From positions 6,493,001 through 6,557,000 of the forward strand of contig NZ_CP163443.1 of the NCBI RefSeq assembly GCF_041053055.1: DNA of 64,000 bases, read 5' to 3'. The position numbers and the translations under genes were made by a program. Source of the stretch: Streptomyces sp. R41 (GTDB lineage Bacteria; Actinomycetota; Actinomycetes; Streptomycetales; Streptomycetaceae). The notes below the pieces were generated by a model. The model did not search any database and had not been told where the DNA came from. It was given only the letters and a program-made list of their open reading frames with translations. Positions 50,580 through 59,900 of this stretch are shown piece by piece. How positions within the stretch are numbered: the stretch's first letter is position 1; the number at the start of each line of letters is the position of its first letter.

Positions 50580-53006
50580 TCATTTCGCCAGTACGCCGCC
50601 GATGCCCGCCGCGGCGGACGTACCGAGCGCGGTCGGCCCGTAATAGGCGCCGCTCTCCGGGACGACCCCGTCCGGACCGCCGTTCAGCGTCAGGACGGTG
50701 CCGTCGCCCGCGTTCTCGCCGTCGGCGCCGAGCACGAGGTCGGGCCGGCCGTCGCCCGTCAGGTCGGCCAGTGCGACCGCCGAACCGAGCCGGTCGTCGG
50801 TCTCGGCGGCGCCCGGCACCCCGGCGAGGTCGGTGTCGTAGACCCCGGCGCCGGTGGCCGTGAGGCCGTCGGGGCCGCCGCGCAGCAGCAGGGCCGCGCC
50901 CGCGTCGGTCGCCGTGCCCACGTCCTCGCCGGGCGCACCGGCGAGGAGGTCCGCGTAGCCGTCGCCGTCCGTGTCGCCCGCCGCGAGCGAGGCGCCCAGC
51001 CGGTCACCGGACTCGCCGCCGGGGATCGCGGCACGGCCGAGGACCGGAGCCCCTGTGGTGGTGAGCCCGTCCGCCGAGCCGTGGAACGTGGAGATCTCCC
51101 CGCCGTCGCCCACATCGGGGCGGCCCACGGCCAGGTCGGCGTAGCCGTCGCCGTTCAAGTCCGCCGAGGCGAGCGCCCGCCCGCCGGCACCGTCCAGAAC
51201 GGCCGGAGTGTCGGTGCGCAGCCCGCTCGCAGAGCCGCGCAGCACGACGAGGGGCGTGGCACCGCCCGCGGTACGGAAGGTGAGGGCGGCGTCCTCGTAC
51301 CCGTCGTGGTCGAAGTCTCCGGTCGCGATGTCCGTATCACTCAACGCGCCACCGCCGGAGGCGAGCTGGGCGGGTGCGGAGAAGGTACGGTCCGCGCCGT
51401 CGATCGCCCAGGCGCGCGCCGCGCCCGGCGCCACGGCGAGGATGTCGTCGCCGCCGTCCCCGTCGAAGTCCCCGGTCGCGAGGGCCGCTCCGAAGCGGGC
51501 GCCGCTCGCCCGTACCCCGCTGGGCTCGTTGACCATCCCGGCCTGTCCCGCGAGGCCGTTCGCGGTGCCGCGCAGCAGGCTCAGCGCACCCTCGTCGCTC
51601 GCGCCCGCGGTGACCTCCTCGCCGGGCGAGGCGACGATGAGATCCGCGTACCCGTCGTGGTCGAAGTCGCCGTAGGCGGTGGCGGATCCGAAGCCGTCGC
51701 CCGTCTCCGAGCCGCCGGGCACGCCGTCCGACTCCTGGGTGATGACCGCCTTGTTCCCGGCGTACGGCGCCGAGCGCGCACCCGGTACGACGGTGACCTG
51801 CCCGGCCGAGGCCGGCCCGTTCGCCGTGGCCTTCGGGACGCCCGCGGCCAGGTCGGCGTGGCCGTCGCGGTTCATGTCGCCTGTCGGAGCGGGGGAGTCG
51901 GCGTTGGAGGCGAGCGTGCGGATGGCGGGCAGATCGCCGTAGAGGTGCTCGCCCGGGCATTCGGTCGGATAGCCGTCACGGTGACCGGAGATCCGGTTCA
52001 GGGTCACCAACTGGCCCTGCGTGTACTTGCCGTTGTCCGCACCCGCCGCCATCACCACGGTGCCGGACGGGTTGATCCCGTACAGCCCGAGCTTCCACGC
52101 GGCGAGCTTCGCGACGGAGTCGCGCACGGCCTGCGGCGCGGTCGCGGTGTTGTAGTCGCCGAGGACCGCGACGCCGCTGGTGTCGGTGTTGAAGCCGTAG
52201 GTGTGCGCGCCGTAGACCGGCTTGTCGACGCCGCCCGCGCGGCCTTCGAAGACCGTGCCGCACTTGTCGACCAGGAAGTTGTAGCCGATGTCGTTCCAGC
52301 CGTTGCTCTGCACGTGGTAGACGAAGATGCCGCGGATGATCGACGCCGACTCGGCGCAGGTGTAGTCGTTGGTGCCCGCGGTGTGGTGCACGAACACGGC
52401 CTTCGTGTCGGTCGTGTACGTCGGCGGGTCCGCGACCATCGACTCGTCGGCGCCCCATCCGGAGCGGGGGACGATGTCCGGCTGACCGGCGGCGGTCGCC
52501 GCCCCGGCCGGGGCGGGTGCCGACTCCTTCGCCCCCGACTCGGGATCGACCAGGTCGACCCGGAGCCCGGCGGGCAGCTTCGCGCCGGTGATCCGCGCCT
52601 GCACGCCGTCGGAGGGCCCGACCCACAGCGGGTGGGTGCCGCCCCGCAGACCGTCGCCGGCGTGCTCGGGCCCCGACTCCGGGGCGTGGACGTCGAGTTC
52701 GAGGTCGCGCCACGGAGACCAGCGCCCAGTCGTGGCACTGCGGGTGCGGATCTGCGCCGTCCCGCCGAGCGTGGCCCGCGCGTCGGACCAGGTGACGCCG
52801 ACCATGCGGAACGGTTCGGTCGTCCGGGCGGGCAGCACGCGGCGCGCCGGATCCGACCCGGCGGGCACGGCCACGGTGCGCAGGGTGCCCCGGGGAGTCT
52901 CGGTGCGTACGCCGGTCGTCCCGGTGCGCACGGACAGGGCGACCGCGCTGAGGACGACGGCGGCGGCGAGCGCGACGCGGACCGCGCCCCGGCCCGCGGA
53001 CGTCAT
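50580..53006 (-). CDS. Secreted peptidoglycan-recognition amidase with FG-GAP repeats (2)
   Basis: 808 residues from ATG 53006, which overlaps the stop of the MmpS-like gene (ATGA). A signal or anchor (GAVRVALAAAVVLSAVALSV) and a beta domain precede the Amidase_2/PGRP domain: IVPRSGWGADESMVADPPTY, VFVHHTAGTNDYTC, GYNFLVDKCGTVFEGRAGG, ISGHRDGYPTECPG. FG-GAP repeats follow (DMNRDGHADLAAGVP; DFDHDGYADLIVASPGE). It lacks the long PTDS linker of its neighbour. Two such proteins side by side suggest cooperative wall remodelling or sensing. Confidence 0.9.
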   Translation of the reverse strand: MTSAGRGAVRVALAAAVVLSAVALSVRTGTTGVRTETPRGTLRTVAVPAGSDPARRVLPARTTEPFRMVGVTWSDARATLGGTAQIRTRSATTGRWSPWRDLELDVHAPESGPEHAGDGLRGGTHPLWVGPSDGVQARITGAKLPAGLRVDLVDPESGAKESAPAPAGAATAAGQPDIVPRSGWGADESMVADPPTYTTDTKAVFVHHTAGTNDYTCAESASIIRGIFVYHVQSNGWNDIGYNFLVDKCGTVFEGRAGGVDKPVYGAHTYGFNTDTSGVAVLGDYNTATAPQAVRDSVAKLAAWKLGLYGINPSGTVVMAAGADNGKYTQGQLVTLNRISGHRDGYPTECPGEHLYGDLPAIRTLASNADSPAPTGDMNRDGHADLAAGVPKATANGPASAGQVTVVPGARSAPYAGNKAVITQESDGVPGGSETGDGFGSATAYGDFDHDGYADLIVASPGEEVTAGASDEGALSLLRGTANGLAGQAGMVNEPSGVRASGARFGAALATGDFDGDGGDDILAVAPGAARAWAIDGADRTFSAPAQLASGGGALSDTDIATGDFDHDGYEDAALTFRTAGGATPLVVLRGSASGLRTDTPAVLDGAGGRALASADLNGDGYADLAVGRPDVGDGGEISTFHGSADGLTTTGAPVLGRAAIPGGESGDRLGASLAAGDTDGDGYADLLAGAPGEDVGTATDAGAALLLRGGPDGLTATGAGVYDTDLAGVPGAAETDDRLGSAVALADLTGDGRPDLVLGADGENAGDGTVLTLNGGPDGVVPESGAYYGPTALGTSAAAGIGGVLAK

Positions 53007-53569
53007 CAGCTGCCCTCCTGGCCGGTCGCGTTGGCGTCCGACGGCTCCGGCGAGGGCAGCTCGCCCTGGCAGGTGGCGCGCCCGAACTTCCCGAAGGCGG
53101 TGGCGGTCTGGACGTGCTTGCCGCGGATGGCCAGCTGGCAGCTGGCCCGTCCGCCCTTCTCGCCCAGGGTGATGGTCACGAGGGGCGCCTTGCCGAGCGG
53201 CACGTTCACGGTCTTCTTCCACGGCAGCGTGACCTCGTCCGCCACCACGGCGTCCCCGGACTCGCTGCGCGCCTGGTACGTGATGTCGGCCGTGCCGTCG
53301 CCCTCGACCTCGTACGTCACCGCGGCGGTGGGCACGTGGTGCTGCTTCGGCTTCTCGGCGGTGTTGAGCACGCCGTAGACGACGACTCCGGCGCAGGCGG
53401 CGAGGAGGACGCCACCCACGGCAATTCCACGGAGGTCCGTGCCCTTCGAGGGCTTTTCCCCGGATGCTTCCGGCGAATTGTCCTTGGCGTCTTCCGGGGT
53501 GTCGGCGTCTTCCGGCGTATTGGCGACTTCCGGGGTGTCGGCGTCGTCCGGCTTCTGTGTCGATGGCAT
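53006..53569 (-). CDS. MmpS-like single-pass membrane protein
   Basis: 187 residues. A charged cytoplasmic N terminus with TPE repeats (ADTPEVANTPEDADTPED), one transmembrane helix (GIAVGGVLLAACAGVVVYGVLN), then an extracellular beta-sandwich (VTYEVEGDGTADITYQARSESGDAVVADEVTLPWKKTVNVPLG; two cysteines CQLAIRG, ATCQG) typical of MmpS family proteins. MmpS proteins normally work with MmpL exporters; here it is coupled to an amidase gene instead. A possible -10 TATAAC lies at 53640-53635 on the minus strand. Confidence 0.8.
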   Translation of the reverse strand: MPSTQKPDDADTPEVANTPEDADTPEDAKDNSPEASGEKPSKGTDLRGIAVGGVLLAACAGVVVYGVLNTAEKPKQHHVPTAAVTYEVEGDGTADITYQARSESGDAVVADEVTLPWKKTVNVPLGKAPLVTITLGEKGGRASCQLAIRGKHVQTATAFGKFGRATCQGELPSPEPSDANATGQEGS

Positions 53570-53748
53570 GGCGCTCCCGCTTTCGGATCGGCGCGCATTC
53601 CGGGAACGAATGCGGGCGGCTGAAGAACCGGGCGGTTATACCTCATGGGAAGCGGCCCGATCCAACGACGGGAAATATCCGGCGAATCGACCGCCCGGTT
53701 CGCCGCTCCTGGCCTGCATCGGGCGAGGTGTCCGCATTGTTACCTCCG

Positions 53749-53778
53749 TTGACATGACCTCGCCCATCTGATTAGAAC
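53749..53778 (+). promoter_or_regulatory. Promoter of the RHS toxin gene
   Basis: TTGACA (53749-53754), 18 bases, TAGAAC (53773-53778), close to the HrdB consensus. Start of transcription about 53785, leaving a 160-base leader. The rest of 53570-53946 holds nothing clear beyond the ribosome-binding site AGAGAGGG at 53931-53938. Confidence 0.7.
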
Positions 53779-53946
53779 TCGGGCTGCTGCAAAGTCAGTT
53801 CACAGGAAAGAAGGAAAGGCCGTTCGTTCAGGACCGGCCGGGAAATGCCCCGGCTGGTGGTTCGGCGTGCCCGCATTCGGCAGGTGCGTCACGCGCACGC
53901 GAAAGGCCGGAATGAGGGTCGCGCCGCAATAGAGAGGGCATTGGAC

Positions 53947-56900
53947 GTGAAAGTCCGATACGGGAGAGTGATCTCCTGCCTTGTGGTGTCCGCAGTCGTG
54001 AGTACCGCGCTGCCACAATTCGCCTATGCCGCCTCGTCCAAGGAGGACGACGGTGGCAAGGGTGTCGTCGATACGCTCAAGGGCTGGTTCTCGGACGACG
54101 ACGGCGGAGGGCACGACAAGCCTCCGTCCCACGACGAGCTGGACATCGCCGACCGGCAGAAGCTGCCGAAGGGCAAGAACGCTCCCAAGGCCACGCGGGT
54201 CAAGGAGCTCAAGAGCCGGCGTACGGCGGATGCGCGCTTCTGGCAGATGTCGGACGGCAGCGTCCAGGCGGAGCTGTCGGCGGTGCCGACGTCCTACCGC
54301 GACGGCACCGGCAAGAAGGCGGCCTGGAAGTCGATCGACACGGCGGTCCGCGACAGCGGGGCGAAGGGCTTCGAGTTTTCCAACACCACCAACAACGGCC
54401 GCAGTTGGTTCGGCAAGAACGCTGATCGCCTGGTGCGCTTCGCGGCACCCGACGGCCGCTCGGTCACCCTCGGCCTCGACGGCGCGGACGGCTCGCTGAA
54501 GCCGAAGGCCAAGGGCTCTACGGTCACGTACGAGGACGTGGCGAAGGGTACGGACCTCGCGTACGCCGTCGGCCCCGGCCGGGTGAAGGAGAACATCACC
54601 CTCACCGAACGCCCCACCGGTCCACTGAAGTTCACCTTCACCCTGGACACCGACGGGCTGACGCCGAAGGCCCGCAAGGACGGTTCCATCGCGCTGTACG
54701 GCGAGCTGCCGCACACGCCGGAACTGGTGATCCCGGCGCCGTACATGACGGACGCGAAGAAGGCGGACAAGTCCGTCTTCGGGAAGACCTACAGCACCAA
54801 GGTCAGCCAGAAGCTGACCCGGGACGGCAAGTCCTGGAAGCTGACGGTCGCGCCGGACACGAAGTGGCTGGCCGCGAAGGAGCGGCAGTACCCGGTCGTC
54901 ATCGACCCGACGATCACCATCGCGCCGTCGCCGACCGACTCCCAGGACACCATGGTCCTGTCGGACCAGGCGTCGACGAACTTCAACACCACCTGGAAGC
55001 TGTCGGCGGGCAAGACCGACACGGGCATCTCCCGCTCGCTGATCAAGTTCCCGCTGAGCGAGATTCCTTCGGGTACGAAGATCGATTCGGCGCGTCTGGA
55101 GATGTATTTCGACCAGGCGCACACCACCAATGCCAACGATGTCACCATCGGCGCCTACCGGGCGACCGGCGCGTGGACCGAGTCGACGGCGACCTGGACC
55201 AACACCAGCTCCCTGGTGGGTGAGCTGTCCGGCACCAGTGTCCAGGTGGACGACGGGGACGCGGGCACCACGGCCGCGGTCGGCAGCTGGCCGGCCTCGA
55301 CGTCGTCGCTGGCTCAGTACGGCATCAACGCCGACTACCGGTCCAACAAGGACACCGTCGCCGGGGACACCTACACCTGGCAGCCGAACATCAAGGACAC
55401 CGCCTCCTACCGGGTCGACGCGCACTACGTGGCCGCCACCGACCGGGCCACGAACGCCCCGTACACGGTGACGTCCAAGGACGGCACGGCCACCTACACG
55501 GTGAACCAGCAGTCCGGCACCAACGGCGTGTGGACGTCGCTGAACGGCGGCTCGCAGATCAACTTCAACAAGGGCACGGCCGGCAAGGTCGTCCTCGGCG
55601 ACGGCCCGGCCTCCTCGACGACCGCGGTGATCGCGGACGCGGTGCGGTTCGTGAACCCGGCGTCGATCGTGAAGAACGTCGGCGAGTACAACCAGTGGCA
55701 CAAGTTCCCGGTGACGGACACCGTTCAGCAGTGGCTCGACGGCACCTCCACCAACAACGGATTCGTCCTCAAGGCCACCGACGAGACGGCCGCCGCCCCC
55801 ACCGGCGGCCCTCGCTACGAGTCCGGTGACGGCGACTACGGCGGTGAGACGGCCACCATCCCACGGCTGACCGTCACCTACGGCACCGTCGGCACCGCGC
55901 TGAACTCACCGACCGTGGTGCACTCCACCGGCCCGGAGCTGAGCTGGAAGGCGTACACGAACACCACCGGTGACTCCGGCCTCGACCCGGTCGAGTACCA
56001 GCTGCACCGCTCCACGCAGCAGGTGTTCACGCCGTCCGCGGCGACGCTGGTCGCGCCGATCGACAAGTCGGTCACGGCGTACACGGACACCACGGCGACA
56101 CCGACCCCGGACTCCTCCTCGGAGGAGATCGGGCGCTCGTACTACTACCAGCTCGCGGTGAAGACGAAGAACGGCCAGCTGCTCGGCTCGCCGACCCGCA
56201 TAGTCGGTGTCCCGAAGGCGGGGCGCACCATGCGCCTGATCCAGGGCACGTCCGGCGTCACGGACACGACCCTGTCGTCCGGACAGCCGACCACCAACGA
56301 GGACACCATCGCCTCCTTCGGCGTCGGCCAGAAGTGGCTGGAGGTGGGCAACAACTCCACCACGTACGGCAAGGCCCGCGCGGCGATGAAGTTCACCACG
56401 TCGAGCATCCCGACCACGGCCACCGTGCTGGAGTCGCGCCTGTTCATGTGGGGTGCGGAGACGACGACCGACACCAACGGCGCGATCTATGAACTCCACG
56501 GTCTGACCAAGGACTTCGACGAGACGACGGCGACGTGGAACAACGCGACGTCGAGCACCGCGTGGACGGCGCCCGGCGGTGACTTCTCCGGCACGGTCTC
56601 GGACACGGTCGCCCAGGTCTCGGAGGTCGGCCGCCACTGGTGGGACGCCACGTCGCTCACCCAGGGCTGGATCAAGACTCCGACCACCAACAAGGGCGCA
56701 CTGGTCAAGCTCAAGGACGAGACGACCACGGGTCCGCAGGAGCGCTCCCTGTTCCTGTCCTCGGAGGCACCCGACCCGCAGCTCGGCCCGCTGCTGCGCG
56801 TGATCTACGTGGACTCCACGACCGACGACACGTACTACGCTCCGCAGACCCCGGCCCGGATGACCCCCAACTCCACCTACACGGTGGACATGACGGTCAC

Positions 56901-59900
56901 CAACACCACCAGTGCCGCCTGGGCCGCCGGTGAGCGCGTGATGTCGTACACCTGGAAGCTCCCCGACGGCACGGACGTGACGACGGGCGGCAACCAGCTC
57001 TCCACGGCCATCCCGGCGCTCTCGCCCGGCCAGTCGGCGACGATCCAGGCGCAGGTCAAGACGCCCATCAACTCCGATGAGGGCAACAAGCGCACCGACT
57101 ACGTCCTCGGCTGGGACATCAAGAAGGTCTCGGACGGCAGCTGGCTGTCGGCCGGCACCGGCGGCATCCCGTCCCTTAAGCAGAACGTGGCGGTCGAGGA
57201 CCCGACCTCCAACGCGCTGGGCCTGGAGAAGTTCTACTCGTACACGGGCAAGAACACGGGCGCCGGTTCGACGGTGATGAACAACCTGGCGTCGGGCAAC
57301 AGCGTCTGGTCGTACAACGCGTTCACGAACCCGGGCCGCGGTCTGACGACCTTCGCGCGCTTCGCGTACAACTCTCTCGACACGTCCGACACCGTGCTCG
57401 GCGCGGGCTGGTCCGGCCAGGCGGCCGGTCCGATCCGTCTCGGCGCACCGCTGGACTTCCACCCCAACCCGAACCCGACGGAGATCCGTCTCCCGGACGG
57501 CGACGGCACGACCCACGTCTTCACCAAGCAGGCGGACGGTACGTGGAAGGCCCCGGCCGGCGTCCACTACAGGGTCACGATGAAGGCGGGCCTGGACTGC
57601 ACGCCGAACAAGGACCCGATCCCCGACGCCTGGACGCTCACGCGCCCGGACGGGACGCGCTTCCTCTTCGGCTGCGACGGCTACATGACGTCGGCGGTCG
57701 ACAAGAACGGCAACACGCAGACGTACACGTACGAGGAACGCAAGTCGAACAACAAGCCGACCAAGTTCCTCACCTACATCACCGACCCGGCGGGCCGTCA
57801 GTCCCTGACGGTCGACTACTACAAGAAGGGCGACGCGTCGTACGACTACATCGACGACACGGGCGCCAAGGTCACCGGCACCAACCTCACGAACTCGAAG
57901 ATCTACGACCACGTGAAGTCCATGACGGACATCTCGGGGTCCGTCACCGGTCTCCCGACCCGCAAGGTCTCCTTCTACTACACGACGAAGGGCCTGCTCG
58001 GGCAGTTCACCGACGGTGACGGCTCGTCCCAGCCGAAGGTCTTCAAGTTCACCTACGACGCCACGCAGGGCAACAAGAACGTCAAGCTGGTCAAGGCCAC
58101 GGACCCGCGCGGGCACGGGACGCAGCTGGCGTACTACGCGCCGCAGACCGGTGACGATCCGAAGTACCACTGGTGGACGAAGACGATCACCGACCGTCTG
58201 AACGGTGACACCGGCTTCGTCTACGCGGCGGACACGGCGAACACCAAGTTCACCGACACCACCGTCACCGACGCCGAGTCGCATGCCATCAAGTACGTGA
58301 CGGACGACTTCGGCCGCCCGGTCCAGACCACCAATGCCAAGTCTCAGACGACGAAGATGTCGTGGGACGCGGACAACAACGTCACCTACCTGGAGGAGAA
58401 CAACGGCGCCAAGACCGCGTACTGCTACGACCAGAAGACGGGCTACCCGCTCTGGCAGCGCGACGCGGAGAACAACAAGGCGGGCGTGCCGGACCAGACG
58501 GCCACCTGTGTCTCGGACACCTCCAAGTGGCCGGCGAACGCGGCGAAGTTCGAGTACCAGACGCGTGCGGACGGCTTCTCGGCGGACCTGTTCCGCAAGA
58601 CGTCGCCGGAGGGGCGTGCCTGGCAGTTCGGCTACGACAGCTTCGGCAACCTGAAGACGGTCACCGACCCCAAGGGTGTCGCGACGACCTCGGTGCCGGA
58701 CGACTACACCACGAAGTACGACTACGACGCCTACGGTGAGCTGACCAAGGCGACCGACGCCAACGGCAACCCGACGACGTACAGCGGCTTCGGGCCCGCC
58801 GGTTACCCGGACACGATCACCGACGCGAAGACCAACGCCACGAAGTTCGTCTACGACGACAGGGGCCAGGTCACTCAGGTCACCGACGCCAACCAGAAGG
58901 TGACCACGCAGACGTACGACACGTTCGGGCGTCCGCTGGTCAACACGGTGCCGAAGGGAACCGGCGTCGTGATCACCACCCCGGCGCCGGAGTACGACGA
59001 GAACGACAACGTCACCAAGTCGACGGCGCCCAACGGCGCGGTCTCCACGGCGGTGTACGACAACGCGGACCAGGTCAGCTCGGCGACGGCGCCGGCCAAC
59101 AACCAGACCAGCCCGCGTACCTCGACGTACACCTATGACAAGGTCGGCAACCTGAAGACGACGACGGAGCCCAAGGGCACGGCGACGACTTCGGATGCGA
59201 CCGACTACGTCACGACGAACAACTACGACGAGATCTACCAGCTCACCTCCGTGGTCAACGCGAAGGACGACAAGATCTCGTACGAGTACGACAACGTCGG
59301 CAACGTCACCAAGGTCATCGACCCGAACAAGAACGCCACCGCCGACGCGACCGACTACTCCTCCAAGACCGACTACGACCTGGACCACCGGGTCACGGTC
59401 GTCACGGACGCGGCCGGCAAGACCAGCAAGAAGGGCTACGACAAGGACGGCCTGGTCACCTCGGCCACAGACGCCGAGAACAACACCACGCTCGTCACGT
59501 ACGACGAGCGCGGCAAGCAGACCGAGGTCAAGGTTCCGCACGACGGCACGTCGACCATCACGTACCGCACGTCGAAGTACGAGTACGACCAGGTCGGCAA
59601 TGTCACCAAGGTGTTCACCCCGCGGGCGACGGCTGCTGGTTCCACCGACGCCTTCACCCAGCGCACGGACTACGACGAGCTGAACCGCCCCACCAAGCGA
59701 TACCAGCCCTACGACCCGGCGGACTCCCGCTACAACAACCCGAACATCTACACCGAGACCGCCTACGACAAGGTGGGCCGGGTGGCGAAGACCTCGCTGC
59801 CCCCGTCGGATGGCGAGACGGTCCGCAACGACACCACCTATGCCTACTACGACAACGGCTGGGTGAGGTCCTCCACGGACCCGTGGGACATCACCACGAC

